DNA of 60,655 nt from JABDQZ01 sp050049775 (GTDB lineage: Bacteria; Pseudomonadota; Gammaproteobacteria; Chromatiales; Chromatiaceae). The translations under genes and the position numbers were made by a program. The DNA is taken from assembly GCA_050049775.1 (NCBI GenBank), contig JASFVP010000016.1, positions 1 through 60,655 of the forward strand, read 5' to 3'. Every line of letters starts with the position of its first letter. Position 1 is the first letter of the stretch. The notes beneath the pieces were generated by a model. It worked only from the letters and a program-made list of their open reading frames with translations, did no database searches and was not told the DNA's origin. Of this stretch, positions 23,891 to 32,850 are shown piece by piece.

Positions 23891-24067
23891 ATGAAACTGA
23901 CAATCATAAAAACAGTATTGGCGGGTATGTTGATGACCGGACTGATGGCCTGTGAACAACAGGGTCCTGCCGAGAAAGCCGGTGAGAAAATCGATGAGAC
24001 CATTGAAAAGGCCGGTGAGCAACTGGAACAGGCCGGTGATGAAATCCGCGACAAGACAGACAGCTGA
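23891..24067 (+). CDS. Small lipoprotein, paralogue of the one at 5845
   Basis: A 58-residue protein with the lipobox LMAC (Cys21) and a mature acidic helix (EKAGEKIDETIEKAGEQLEQ... ending RDKTDS). It shares the AGEKIDE and DKTD segments with the 71-residue lipoprotein at 5845; both are downstream of sigma-54 promoters. Likely an outer membrane or periplasmic-facing stress lipoprotein. GGAG precedes the ATG. Confidence 0.8.
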   Translation: MKLTIIKTVLAGMLMTGLMACEQQGPAEKAGEKIDETIEKAGEQLEQAGDEIRDKTDS

Positions 24068-24115
24068 TTCGTCTCGGCACGAACCTTGACTATCGGTATA
24101 TAAGATAACCAGGCG

Positions 24116-25232
24116 ATGAATGACATGGATTCAACAGTAGACAGACAAGATATGCCTGCAGCGGTTAATGTGCGAAAACATTTGCCGGTGGCCCGGCAAC
24201 TGCTTTCCATCAAGGGCATGCTGACTGTCCTGCTGGTCATGGCAATACTGGCGCTGCTTTATATTGCACGTTCCGTTGTGTTGCCGTTGGCGGCAGCCTT
24301 TCTGTTGAGTCTGGTTTTTCGGCCGATCATCAGGCATCTGACTAACTGGCGCATACCGGCGCCGCTGGTGTCGTTGCTTCTGGTCAGTCTGCTGGGATTT
24401 ACCCTGGGGTTTGCCATCTATCTGCTCAAGGAGCCGGCCAACCAATGGCTCGCGGAAGCGCCGCAGTCGCTGCGTTTGATTGATTATCGAATCCGTGAAT
24501 TGAAACAGCCGATTTCGGATATGCAGGAAGCGACCGAGGAGCTCAGCAAACTCGGTGAAACATCGCCGGGCTACGAGCGAGAAGTGGTGTTGAAAGATAC
24601 CAGCCTGAATGATGGCCTGCTGAGCAAAACCGGGGAGTCGCTGTTTGGTATCCTGATCACCCTGGTGGCACTGTTTTTTTATTCTTGGTTGGGGCGATCG
24701 CCTGTTTCGAAACGTCGTCAACGCTTTGCCGCATTTTCGTGAGCAGCGCCAGGCCGTGATCGTGGTGCGTGAAATCGAAAATTCAATCACTACCTACCTG
24801 GCCACAATCACGTTGATCAATATTGTGTTGGGTGGTGTGGTCGGCTTGCTGATGTATTTGCTGGGCATGCCCAACCCGGTGTTATGGGGTGTGCTGGCCG
24901 GCGTGTTGAATTACATCCCGTATGTGGGACCGGCTGCTACCACCGCCATTCTCGCTCTGGTGGCATTGCTGACGTTTCCCGAATTGTCCGATGCCTTGTT
25001 GCCGCCCGGGCTGTTTTTGCTGATCACCACCCTGGAGGGCTATGTTGTTACGCCGGCTGCGGTCGGCAACCGGCTGACCCTGAATCCACTGGTGATTTTT
25101 CTGACCTTGATTGTCTGGTTCTGGATGTGGGGTGTGGTCGGCGCATTACTGACCGTGCCATTGCTGGTCTGTGCGAAAGCCGTGCTGGAGCGCAGTCACT
25201 CCGGTACGGCCCTGGCCAGGATTCTCGACTGA
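24116..25232 (+). pseudogene. AI-2E family transporter/permease gene with a +1 frameshift
   Basis: Two overlapping frames, 24116-24742 and the frame running on to 25232, together give one complete AI-2E/PerM-type permease of about 370 residues with some eight membrane helices. The first frame ends out of register after FFYSWLG. Reading the G4 run at 24691-24694 as three G restores a continuous product (SWLGDRLFRNVVNALPHF...) that joins the typical YLATITLINIVLGG and NYIPYVGP segments. It is either a real inactivating insertion, a programmed or phase-variable shift, or a sequencing error in a homopolymer; the rest is undamaged, so the event is recent or an error. Confidence 0.8.
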
Positions 25233-25273
25233 TCCTTGCCACCTGGATTTAATCAACTTTAAAGAGGTGAATT

Positions 25274-25837
25274 ATGAACAAATTATCGATTGTGATTACG
25301 GGGGTATTGCTGTTGTTTGCCACGAATCTGAGTGCCGAAAGCAAGCCCGAACACAAAACCTATTCAAAAAACGAAATCCTGCAAAAAGCCGAAGCATTTT
25401 TCGGTGAAGGTGCTGAAGGCCTCGCCGAGGTGATCGAGAAAGCGTTTGACGATCACGGTGAACCGAATGCCTACATCGTCGGCGATGAAGTTTCGGCGGC
25501 ATTGGGTATCGGTGTTCGCTATGGCAAGGGTACGCTGCAGACCAGCTCGGGTTTCCAGCAGGAACTGTACTGGCAGGGACCATCAATCGGTTTTGATGCC
25601 GGTGCCAATGCGGCCAAGACCTTCGTACTGATCTATCATTTGCCCGCTGCAAAAGCGATCTTCCAGCGCTACCCGGGAGTGGAAGGCAGCCTGTTTTTTG
25701 TCGGTGGAGTCGGTATGAATTACCTGCGCGTAGATGACACCGTGGTTGCGCCCATCCGTTTCGGTGCAGGCTGGCGTCAGGGTGTGAATGTCGGCTATAT
25801 GGACTTTACCCGTGAAAAGAGTATCAACCCGTTTTAA
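25274..25837 (+). CDS. DUF1134 (EipA-like) periplasmic protein
   Basis: A 187-residue exported protein with a signal peptide (to about TNLSA). It has glycine-rich beta segments such as GIGVRYGKGTLQT, YWQGPSIGFDAGANAAKTFVL and LFFVGGVGMNYL, typical of DUF1134, which includes the envelope-integrity protein EipA described in alphaproteobacteria. AAAGAGG lies ahead of the ATG. It follows the AI-2E permease by 41 bases, so it may be in the same transcript. An envelope role is inferred from the family. Confidence 0.8.
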   Translation: MNKLSIVITGVLLLFATNLSAESKPEHKTYSKNEILQKAEAFFGEGAEGLAEVIEKAFDDHGEPNAYIVGDEVSAALGIGVRYGKGTLQTSSGFQQELYWQGPSIGFDAGANAAKTFVLIYHLPAAKAIFQRYPGVEGSLFFVGGVGMNYLRVDDTVVAPIRFGAGWRQGVNVGYMDFTREKSINPF

Positions 25838-25866
25838 TCCGGTTGCGGATCTCCAGAAAATGAGTA

Positions 25867-25998
25867 GTAGTGGATGGCCCGCCCTGGAGGGTGAATGAAT
25901 CGCTTATGCCGGTGGCATAAGGAAATTCATGAACGCCCGAAGGGCTGGAAATCCGACGTTGGGCGGCAATACACGTAGTGGATGGCCCGCCCTAGAGG
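25867..25998. repeat. Direct repeats covering the tRNA-Arg 3' end
   Basis: The 24-base stretches at 25867-25890 and 25975-25998 are identical except for one base and contain the CCA-end and acceptor stem of the tRNA. The second copy belongs to the tRNA; the first is a detached tRNA 3' end 108 bases away. The spacer has a perfect hairpin (CTTATGCC / GGCATAAG, 25903-25921) extended by ATGAAT/ATTCAT. It could be an integration scar or a decayed tandem tRNA. Confidence 0.65.
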
Positions 25999-26059
25999 AT
26001 TCGAACCTCTGACCTCACCCTCCGGAGGGGTGCGCGCTATCCAGCTGCGCCAAGGGCGG
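25983..26059 (-). tRNA. tRNA-Arg (anticodon CCG)
   Basis: On the minus strand a 77-nt cloverleaf can be drawn: acceptor CCGCCCT/AGGGCGG with encoded GCCA end, D stem GCGC, anticodon stem CACCC/GGGTG around loop CTCCGGA (anticodon CCG), and T arm AGAGG-TTCGAAT-CCTCT. It decodes CGG. Confidence 0.95.
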
Positions 26060-26118
26060 TTTGAGCGCGCAATCATAGCATGAATCACCCCGGACTCTAG
26101 CGCGGCGTCACTCGACAA

Positions 26119-26151
26119 CAAGAATCGCACAGCTCTGCTGTGCGATTCTTG
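26119..26151 (-). terminator. Strong hairpin after the chemoreceptor gene
   Basis: Perfect 14-bp arms with a 5-base loop lie 14 bases beyond the chemoreceptor stop codon (minus strand). On that strand CTTGTTGTCG follows, a weak T tract, so this is probably the terminator. Confidence 0.65.
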
Positions 26152-26164
26152 TCCGGGCCATAGC

Positions 26165-28183
26165 CTAATAATTGAATTTCGCCGTTTCCTGTTTCAGTCC
26201 ATCAATGAGCTGTGCCATTTGTTCGCTGGCTGTTTCGGTCTGCCGCGCGTCATCACTGGCGATGTTGATGGACTCGTTGGAAGAGGCGACGTTGCGGTTA
26301 ATCTCCTCGGCCGTCACGCTTTGCTCTTCTGCCGCCGTGGCGATCTGGGTGGACATATCGGCAATGTGGGTGAAGGAAGTCGACAAGGCGTCGAAGGCTT
26401 CGCTGGCTTGCAACACCGTGGCGGTGCTGGTGTCGGCGTGACTCTGGCTTTGTTTCATGGATGCTGCCGCCTGCTGGGCGGAATGCTGCAGACTTTCGAT
26501 GGTGGTCTGGATTTCCTGGGTCGATTCCTGGGTGCGGCTTGCTAGTGTGCGCACTTCATCGGCGACCACGGCAAAGCCGCGGCCCTGGTCACCGGCCCGG
26601 GCCGCTTCAATGGCGGCATTGAGCGCCAACAGGTTGGTCTGTTCAGCAATGCCGCGGATCACGTCCAGCACACTGCCGATGGATTGACTGTCAGCCGCCA
26701 GTTTGTCGACCACCTGGCTGGCCTGGTTGACGGTTTCGGCAAAGGTGTGAATGTTTTGCACACCCTGGCCGATGGTAGTGCGGCCGGTCTCGACCTGGTT
26801 ATTGGCTTGTTTGGTGGCTTCCGCAGAGCTGGCGGCGTTACCGGCGATTTCACTGGCGGTGGCGGACATTTCCTGCATCGCGGTAGCGATCAGAGTCAAT
26901 TGCTCCTTCTGCTGTGTGACGGCGTCATTGGTGCGCTCGGCGATGCTGTTGAGCGAATCCGAAGAGTTGTCGAGTTCATCGGCAGTGACGGTGATCGAAC
27001 ACAACAGGTCGCGAAGGCCGGTGGCAATGTTGTTGACGGCACCGGCCAGTTCGGCCAGTTCGTCTTTGGTGTTGATCGTCAAGGTCTGGGACAGGTCGCC
27101 GTTGGCCAGTGAATGCGCGGTGTGTTTGATCTGGTTGATGTTGCGGTTAATGCCATGGTACAGACCGGCAAACATGTAGGCGGCCAGCAATGGCAGCAGG
27201 ATCACCAGCAGCATTTTCACCAGCATTTGCTGGTTCAGGGTTTGTCGATAGTCTGACAGATAGGCATCCATAATTTCCAGACAGGCGTCCTGCATGGCGT
27301 AGGTATCATTGATCGCTTTGGTGCCGATGCCGAAATACTCGGTTGGCTGCATGTCAATCTTGTCCGCCTTGAGCAGTTTGTCGGACAGCGTCTGCTGGAA
27401 GCTGGCAATGCTGGTCATGGCCTGTTTGACGGCATCGTTGAGCTGTTCGTCGAGGTCGGTATTTTCCGCCTGCAACTTTTCCCACAAGGTGGCGATGCGG
27501 TTTTTGCTGGCCTCGATGTGGGTGGCGTTGGTGCTGACGGCAGTAAACAATGCCGGCGTAAATTGACCGGCGGCGACCACGCCGGTGCCTCGGCCACGCG
27601 CCTGGCCCATGTTTTCGGTCAGCGGCGGCACGCCCTGTACCGCCATGCGGGTGATCAGGTAAACGGCATTGTCATCGGCTTTCATGAGGCCGGTGTCATC
27701 GGCGACGTCCTCAAGAATCTGCATCAATTGCTTGATCAGTGCGGTGTGCTCGGCAAACGAGGTTGGTGGTTCGTAGACGAATGCCTGTTGTTTGATGTGT
27801 TGCCAGGTGTCGGCGGTGCCGTCGATAAAGCTCGGCTGGTGCCAGACGGTCGTCAATTCCCGGTCTTTTTCTTCCAGTGCGAGCAAACCCTGATCGATTT
27901 TCTGCTGCAGCTCCTCGAGCTTGCCACGCAGTTCCGTTTTGCCTTTGAGAAAGCCCTGCGACAAACCACGGTGCTGGGGAATGTATTTGAGCAGCGGCAT
28001 CACACTCTGCATGTATTCGATGCCTTGCTGTTGTCGGGTGATGAGATTTTTTCCGTCGCCCAGTGTGGATGTCATGTTGACCACAAAAGCGATTGCTGGC
28101 AGCAGGGTCAGCAGGAAAATCAGGGCGAATTTGAACGGAAAACGAAGTTGGCCGAGCAGGCTGGTTGCAGGATTCAGAAACAT
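26165..28183 (-). CDS. Methyl-accepting chemotaxis protein with NIT-like periplasmic sensor
   Basis: A 672-residue chemoreceptor. A first membrane helix (about 17-38) is followed by a long helical periplasmic domain with PQHRGLSQGFLKGK, similar to the nitrate/nitrite-sensing (NIT) domain. Then come a second helix (about 320-345), a HAMP domain and the signalling domain with the conserved hairpin tip DVIRGIAEQTNLLALNAAIE. The ligand is unproven; NIT-type suggests an anion. A sigma-28 promoter lies 40 bases upstream, so it belongs to the flagellar regulon. Confidence 0.9.
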   Translation of the reverse strand: MFLNPATSLLGQLRFPFKFALIFLLTLLPAIAFVVNMTSTLGDGKNLITRQQQGIEYMQSVMPLLKYIPQHRGLSQGFLKGKTELRGKLEELQQKIDQGLLALEEKDRELTTVWHQPSFIDGTADTWQHIKQQAFVYEPPTSFAEHTALIKQLMQILEDVADDTGLMKADDNAVYLITRMAVQGVPPLTENMGQARGRGTGVVAAGQFTPALFTAVSTNATHIEASKNRIATLWEKLQAENTDLDEQLNDAVKQAMTSIASFQQTLSDKLLKADKIDMQPTEYFGIGTKAINDTYAMQDACLEIMDAYLSDYRQTLNQQMLVKMLLVILLPLLAAYMFAGLYHGINRNINQIKHTAHSLANGDLSQTLTINTKDELAELAGAVNNIATGLRDLLCSITVTADELDNSSDSLNSIAERTNDAVTQQKEQLTLIATAMQEMSATASEIAGNAASSAEATKQANNQVETGRTTIGQGVQNIHTFAETVNQASQVVDKLAADSQSIGSVLDVIRGIAEQTNLLALNAAIEAARAGDQGRGFAVVADEVRTLASRTQESTQEIQTTIESLQHSAQQAAASMKQSQSHADTSTATVLQASEAFDALSTSFTHIADMSTQIATAAEEQSVTAEEINRNVASSNESINIASDDARQTETASEQMAQLIDGLKQETAKFNY

Positions 28184-28222
28184 GGGTAGGGTTCCTTCCT
28201 TTATTGTTGATTCTCTCCTGGC

Positions 28223-28249
28223 TTATCGGAAATGAAAAAAAAGACTTTA
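28223..28249 (-). promoter_or_regulatory. Sigma-28 (FliA) promoter of the first chemoreceptor
   Basis: On the minus strand TAAAGTCT, an 11-base spacer, then TCCGATAA match the FliA consensus TAAAGTTT-N11-GCCGATAA at 14 of 16 positions. The -35 half lies in a small dyad (AAAAGACTT/AAGTCTTTT). Confidence 0.75.
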
Positions 28250-28352
28250 AGTCTTTTTCAGGTCGGCGTTGGCCGGAAAGCTGTGGCGACAACGGGCGTA
28301 CGCCAGGAACGACAAAAGCCGTTCCCGGCTGGTCTTACGGAAGTGAATGCAG

Positions 28353-28814
28353 TTAGCCGAGCAGGTATTTGCCGCCGGAGCCGATGGCCGCAGTGATCAG
28401 GCCGATGGCCATGTTGATACCGACCAGTTTGCGAATCTGTGCCAGCGCCTTGCCGCCGGCCGGCCAGTCCTGTGCGTCGACAGCGCGTTTGAGTCGTTTA
28501 TACGGCGCAAAGAAGACGTGGAAAAAGATCAGCATCATAATGACGCCGAGTGTGAGCATCAGGTGGACGTGCATGGCGGCACCGCCAAAGCCGCCCATGA
28601 CGGCAAAGATGATCCACAGGCCGCTGGCCAGAATCAGCACAATGCTGGCCCAGACGTAGGGGAAAAATTTATCGAATACGCCGACCCACAGGGTCAGCCT
28701 GACCGGTGGCTCGAGCTGCGCGGCGGCAACCGGGCGCAGATAGGCCCACGCGAACACCATACCGCCGACCCAGACAATGACAGCGACAATGTGCAATAAA
28801 AGAGCAATACCCAT
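28353..28814 (-). CDS. CopD-like integral membrane protein
   Basis: A 153-residue protein with four membrane helices. Histidines in the helix ends (LLLHIVAVIVWVGG, MHVHLMLTLGV, FFHVFFAPYKRL) resemble the CopD/DUF2269 family linked to copper or heme handling. The start at 28814 is chosen because GAGG lies upstream of it and the first helix begins there; the frame extends further back without an RBS. It is divergent from the cytochrome c5 gene. A possible membrane redox role is inference. Confidence 0.75.
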   Translation of the reverse strand: MGIALLLHIVAVIVWVGGMVFAWAYLRPVAAAQLEPPVRLTLWVGVFDKFFPYVWASIVLILASGLWIIFAVMGGFGGAAMHVHLMLTLGVIMMLIFFHVFFAPYKRLKRAVDAQDWPAGGKALAQIRKLVGINMAIGLITAAIGSGGKYLLG

Positions 28815-28895
28815 GTTTGCGTACCTCGTGGCGAATTCCCTACTTCTGACTGAGCGGCATTTTAACATCGCGTCCGTGCAGAAATCCCGCGATAG

Positions 28896-28924
28896 TTCAA
28901 AGTAAATTAGAAAACCGTTATACT
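28896..28924 (+). promoter_or_regulatory. Sigma-70 promoter of the cytochrome c5 gene
   Basis: TTCAAA at 28896-28901 and TATACT at 28919-28924 are separated by 17 bases. This gives a transcription start about 55 bases before the ATG at 28986. Confidence 0.6.
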
Positions 28925-28985
28925 GCGCCGCGAATTGTCGCCGGGCGGCGGCCAATAACCGATTTTTTGCAGAAGGAAGACAACA

Positions 28986-29474
28986 ATGTTCAAGCGCACT
29001 CTGGCAATGACACTGGTGGGAGCCAATCTGGCGTTCTCGGGTTTGGTGATGGCTGAAGAAGACCGCTCAGCGGTTCTCGAACGCATCAAGCCGGTTGGTA
29101 CGGTGAGTATTGTCGGCCAGGAACAACCGGCGGCAGCGGCGCCAGCAGAAGCAGCCGCCGCACCTGCAGTAGAAGCACCAGCGCCGGCTGCACCGGCGAT
29201 GGCTGAAGCAGCTCCGGCAGCGGCTCCTGCGGCAGCAGCGGATGGCAAGGCCATTTACAGCACCGCCTGTTTTGCCTGTCACGGCACCGGCGCGGCGGGT
29301 GCGCCGAAACTGGGTGACCAGGCAGCCTGGGCGCCACGCGTCTCTCTGGGTAAGGATGCCCTGTTGCAGAGTGCGATCAACGGCAAGGGCGCTATGCCTC
29401 CCAAAGGCGGCCGCACAGATCTGTCTGATGCGGAAATCTCCGCGGCCATCGACTACATGCTCGACCAGCTGTGA
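28986..29474 (+). CDS. Cytochrome c5-type protein with Ala/Pro linker
   Basis: A 162-residue periplasmic electron carrier. Signal peptide (to about VMAEE), an alanine/proline-rich flexible linker (about residues 46-82), then a short cytochrome domain with the heme motif CFACH and the axial methionine in GAMPPKGG. The compact C-terminal domain with ISAAIDYML fits cytochrome c5/c555. The linker suggests tethering or reach between partners. Convergent with rep. Confidence 0.9.
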   Translation: MFKRTLAMTLVGANLAFSGLVMAEEDRSAVLERIKPVGTVSIVGQEQPAAAAPAEAAAAPAVEAPAPAAPAMAEAAPAAAPAAAADGKAIYSTACFACHGTGAAGAPKLGDQAAWAPRVSLGKDALLQSAINGKGAMPPKGGRTDLSDAEISAAIDYMLDQL

Positions 29475-29478
29475 GTCC

Positions 29479-29512
29479 CGACGCTACGCGGTGAAACAGC
29501 CGCGTAGCGTCG
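29479..29512. terminator. Bidirectional hairpin between cytochrome c5 gene and rep
   Basis: A perfect 13-bp GC-rich stem (CGACGCTACGCGG / CCGCGTAGCGTCG) with an 8-base loop lies between the two convergent stop codons. There is no T-run, so it may act with Rho or as an RNA 3'-end stabiliser. Confidence 0.6.
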
Positions 29513-29526
29513 TCTGCTGACAGGCT

Positions 29527-31527
29527 TTAATCCGTCAGCAATGCCTTGATGTTGGCCAGATGGGCATTGCCGCGTTCTTTTTTACTGTCGTCGCTGATCT
29601 GGTGGCGGCCTTCCCAGTGCAAATCCTGCTCCGGCAGCTCGCCCAGAAAACGGCTGGGTTCACAGCTGACCAGTTCGCCGTAACGACGTCTCTTGCTGGC
29701 CAGGCTGATGGTCAGGGTCTGGCGTGCACGTGTGATGCCGACATACGCCAGGCGGCGTTCTTCCTCGATGTTGTCTTCCTCGATGCTGCTGTGATGAGGT
29801 AACAGTTCCTCTTCCATGCCAACCAGGAACACGTGCGGAAACTCCAGGCCCTTGGCGGCATGCAAGGTCATGAGGTGCACCTTGTCGCCGCCGGCTTCCT
29901 CGTCCTGGCGCTCCAGTACATCCATCAGCGTCAGGTGGCTGACCAGCGTGGCGAGTGATTCGCCCTTGTCTTCGTCCTGTTGCAGGCGCTCCAGCCATTG
30001 CAGCAATTCCTCGACGTTTTCATTCTTGCGCTCGGCGGCTTTTTCGCTGGACGACTGATCCTTGACCCAGGCTGCGTAATCGACTTCGTTCAGCAGTTTG
30101 CGAATGGCGTCGGTGGCCGATTCTCGCTGTGCCTGTTCGGCGTAAAAATCGATGAACTGCGCAAATGCCTGTAAGCGCTCACTACTGCTTTTTTGCAGCT
30201 GTTCATTCAGGCCGAGTTCCTTGCAGGCTCTGAGCAAGGGAATGTTGCGCTGGCTGGCGTAGGCGGCCAGCTTTTTCAACGTGGTCGCGCCGATGCCGCG
30301 CGCCGGCGTGTTGACGATGCGCAGAAAGGCGGCATCGTCATCCGGGTTGGCCAGCAGGCGCAGATACGCCATGCCGTCCTTGATTTCGGCCTTGTTGAAA
30401 AACGATTGACCGCCGCTGAGAAAATACGGGATGTTGTGTGTGCGCAGGGCTTTTTCAAAACCGCGTGACTGGTGATTGCCGCGATACAGAATCGCATAGT
30501 CGCCGTAATTGCCGCCCTTGCTGTAACGGTGATGAATGATCTCGGTGGCGACGCGTTCGATTTCATCGGTTTCATCGCGGCAGTTGAGCACGCGAATCAT
30601 TTCACCGGGACCGATTTCACTCCACAGGCGTTTGTCGAACACATGCGGATTGTTGGCGATGAGCTGATTGGCGGCGCGCAGGATGCGGCTGGTGGAGCGA
30701 TAATTCTGTTCCAGCTTGATGATTTTCAGGCGCGGGAAATCCTGTTGCAGGCGCGCCAGGTTTTCCGGTCGTGCACCGCGCCAGGCGTAGATCGACTGGT
30801 CGTCGTCGCCGACCACGGTGAGCGCCTGGCGCACGCCGACCAGTTGGCGCACCAGTTCGTACTGGGCGCCGTTGGTGTCCTGGTATTCATCCACCAGCAG
30901 GTAGCGGATGCGGTTCTGCCACTTGTCTAGAACCTCCTTGTGCTGGCGGAAGATTTCCACCGGCAGCAACAACAGGTCGTCGAAGTCGACGGCATTGTAG
31001 GCACGCTGCAATTCCTGGTAAGCGAGATACTGGCGCGCGTAGGTGGCTTCGAGGTCGTTGCCGGCCTGTGACAATGCCTGTTGCGGTGACACCAGGGCGT
31101 TTTTCCAGTGTGATATCTGCCACTGGATTTGCTGGGCCTGGTCTTCGCTGCGGTCTTTTTTCAGCAGCTCGCGCAGCATGTTGTTGCAGTCTTCCTGGTC
31201 GAGCAGGGTAAAGCCTGGCTTGAGTCCGGCCGCTGTATGTTCTGTACGCAGGATATTCAGGCCGAGTGTATGGAAGGTGGATATCTTCAGGCCCTTGGCG
31301 TTGTTGTCGGGAAACTCCTGGCGTACGCGGCTTTTCATTTCACGTGCGGCCTTGTTGGTGAAGGTGACGGCAGTGATATGACGCGGTGCGATACCGGCCT
31401 GTTCGATCAGCTGCACGATCTTTTTGGTGATGACCCGGGTCTTGCCGGAGCCGGCGCCGGCCAGCACCAGAAGCGGTCCATCCAGATAACGTACCGCTTC
31501 GAGCTGGCGGGGGTTGAGATCATGCAT
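29527..31527 (-). CDS. rep: ATP-dependent DNA helicase Rep
   Basis: A 666-residue superfamily 1 helicase, 3'-5' polarity, that clears proteins ahead of replication forks. Motifs: Q-motif LNPRQLEAVR, Walker A LAGAGSGKTRVI, motif II LLVDEYQDT, motif III VVGDDDQSIYAWRGA, motif IV EQNYRST, motif V LMTLHAAKGLEFPHVF and motif VI YVGITRARQTL. Length (E. coli Rep 673) and YAWRGA favour Rep over UvrD. Confidence 0.93.
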   Translation of the reverse strand: MHDLNPRQLEAVRYLDGPLLVLAGAGSGKTRVITKKIVQLIEQAGIAPRHITAVTFTNKAAREMKSRVRQEFPDNNAKGLKISTFHTLGLNILRTEHTAAGLKPGFTLLDQEDCNNMLRELLKKDRSEDQAQQIQWQISHWKNALVSPQQALSQAGNDLEATYARQYLAYQELQRAYNAVDFDDLLLLPVEIFRQHKEVLDKWQNRIRYLLVDEYQDTNGAQYELVRQLVGVRQALTVVGDDDQSIYAWRGARPENLARLQQDFPRLKIIKLEQNYRSTSRILRAANQLIANNPHVFDKRLWSEIGPGEMIRVLNCRDETDEIERVATEIIHHRYSKGGNYGDYAILYRGNHQSRGFEKALRTHNIPYFLSGGQSFFNKAEIKDGMAYLRLLANPDDDAAFLRIVNTPARGIGATTLKKLAAYASQRNIPLLRACKELGLNEQLQKSSSERLQAFAQFIDFYAEQAQRESATDAIRKLLNEVDYAAWVKDQSSSEKAAERKNENVEELLQWLERLQQDEDKGESLATLVSHLTLMDVLERQDEEAGGDKVHLMTLHAAKGLEFPHVFLVGMEEELLPHHSSIEEDNIEEERRLAYVGITRARQTLTISLASKRRRYGELVSCEPSRFLGELPEQDLHWEGRHQISDDSKKERGNAHLANIKALLTD

Positions 31528-31574
31528 AAAGATTAAGGTCGATTTTTGGATAACAACAAAAGGTTCAGGTGAGA

Positions 31575-31598
31575 CTGGTCTATGCTGAATCAGACCAG
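31575..31598. repeat. Inverted repeat in the rep/LOG divergent promoter region
   Basis: CTGGTCT and AGACCAG are separated by 10 bases, midway between the divergent rep and LOG-family starts. It may be an operator or the leader hairpin of the LOG gene. Confidence 0.35.
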
Positions 31599-31640
31599 GG
31601 CTATGTTAACGAATAACAACACGATTGAGGTAGCAAAAAA

Positions 31641-32357
31641 ATGACAGCAAATGACTCACGTAGCAACGTCAGGGAAATGGAAACCTATATGACGCGCGAG
31701 TCCTGGCGCATGTTCCAGATCATGTCCGAGTTTGTCGAAGGCTTTGAAGCGTTGGCGCAGATCAAACCGTCGGTGAGTTTTTTCGGTTCGGCGCGCACGC
31801 CGCCGGATGATCCCTATTACAAGCTGGCCGAAGAGATTGCGCTGTTGTTATCCAACAGCGGTTTTGCCGTGGTCAGTGGCGGCGGGCCGGGCATTATGGA
31901 AGCGGCCAACAAGGGCGCTTATGATGGCAAGGCGCCGAGCATCGGCCTGAACATTAAGCTGCCTATGGAGCAGCTCGGTAATCCATACCAGGATATTTCG
32001 CTGAGCTTCAAACACTTTTTTGCACGCAAGGTGATGTTCGTCAAATACGCTTCGGCCTATGTGGTATTGCCGGGTGGCTTTGGCACACTGGATGAGTTTG
32101 CCGAAATACTGACCCTGGTGCAGACCGGCAAGTCGCGCCGTATTCCGATCATCCTGGTGGGTTCGGATTTCTGGTCGGGTTTGCTGGACTGGTTCCGTAC
32201 TTCGATGATCAAGGCGGGTACCATCAGCGCCGAGGACATGGAGTTGATCACGCTGATTGATGAGCCGCAGGGTGTGGTTGATGCTATCTTTTCTCATTAT
32301 GAGTCACGCAGCATTGCGCCATCGCCGGCAGAAGAGGAAATTCTGCTCGAGTTGTAA
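31641..32357 (+). CDS. LOG-family (TIGR00730) Rossmann-fold protein
   Basis: A 238-residue protein with the lysine-decarboxylase-like/LOG motif PGGFGTLDE and the nucleotide-binding GGGPGIMEAANKGA. Proteins of this family act as nucleoside 5'-monophosphate phosphoribohydrolases (cytokinin-activating LOG or PpnN-type). A longer N-terminus (about 45 residues before VSFFGSART) distinguishes it from the shortest forms. The exact substrate is unknown; a purine or pyrimidine nucleotide salvage role is likely. Confidence 0.88.
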   Translation: MTANDSRSNVREMETYMTRESWRMFQIMSEFVEGFEALAQIKPSVSFFGSARTPPDDPYYKLAEEIALLLSNSGFAVVSGGGPGIMEAANKGAYDGKAPSIGLNIKLPMEQLGNPYQDISLSFKHFFARKVMFVKYASAYVVLPGGFGTLDEFAEILTLVQTGKSRRIPIILVGSDFWSGLLDWFRTSMIKAGTISAEDMELITLIDEPQGVVDAIFSHYESRSIAPSPAEEEILLEL

Positions 32358-32402
32358 TAATATGACGTCATTACTGCGACGTTTGCAGACAAGGAATTAT
32401 TC

Positions 32403-32750
32403 ATGAAATTTACAGTTTTGATGGGTGCGTTGTTGCTGGCTATGCCGCTGTATGCCGAACCGGTTGATTCGCCACCGCCAGTAGCTCCGACGCCGTTGCC
32501 GAGCGTGCCGCCGCCACCGCCGGAAATCCAGAGTGGCCAGGTGCTGGAACCCGGCGTCACCATCATCCAGACAGAAAACGAAACCATTTATGAATACCGC
32601 GCCGGTTCGCGACTGTATATGGTCCGGGTCGTGCCACGCGTGGGGCCGCCATATTATTTCTTTGACCGCGATGGTGACGGTGAGCTCGATATCGACAAGG
32701 ATGACCCTCACAGCAACGTGGTCAACCAGTGGATTCTGTTCCGCTGGTAA
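32403..32750 (+). CDS. DUF2782 family exported protein
   Basis: A 115-residue exported protein: signal peptide (MKFTVLMGALLLAMPLYA), a proline-rich stretch, then the domain with VTIIQTENETIYEYR and YYFFDRDGDGEL typical of gammaproteobacterial DUF2782. Function unknown. It is followed by a clear terminator. Confidence 0.85.
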   Translation: MKFTVLMGALLLAMPLYAEPVDSPPPVAPTPLPSVPPPPPEIQSGQVLEPGVTIIQTENETIYEYRAGSRLYMVRVVPRVGPPYYFFDRDGDGELDIDKDDPHSNVVNQWILFRW

Positions 32751-32784
32751 GGCATCTGCCGGCCTGCACAGGTTGGCGTGAGCT

Positions 32785-32808
32785 AAAGCCGGCATTGCCG
32801 GCTTTTTT
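32785..32808 (+). terminator. Rho-independent terminator after DUF2782 gene
   Basis: AAGCCGGC / GCCGGCTT stem with loop ATT runs into six T residues. It separates DUF2782 from the TRAP genes. Confidence 0.9.
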
Positions 32809-32850
32809 GTGTCCTGCCGGGATGATATTGCAGACTTGATAACTGTCTCT

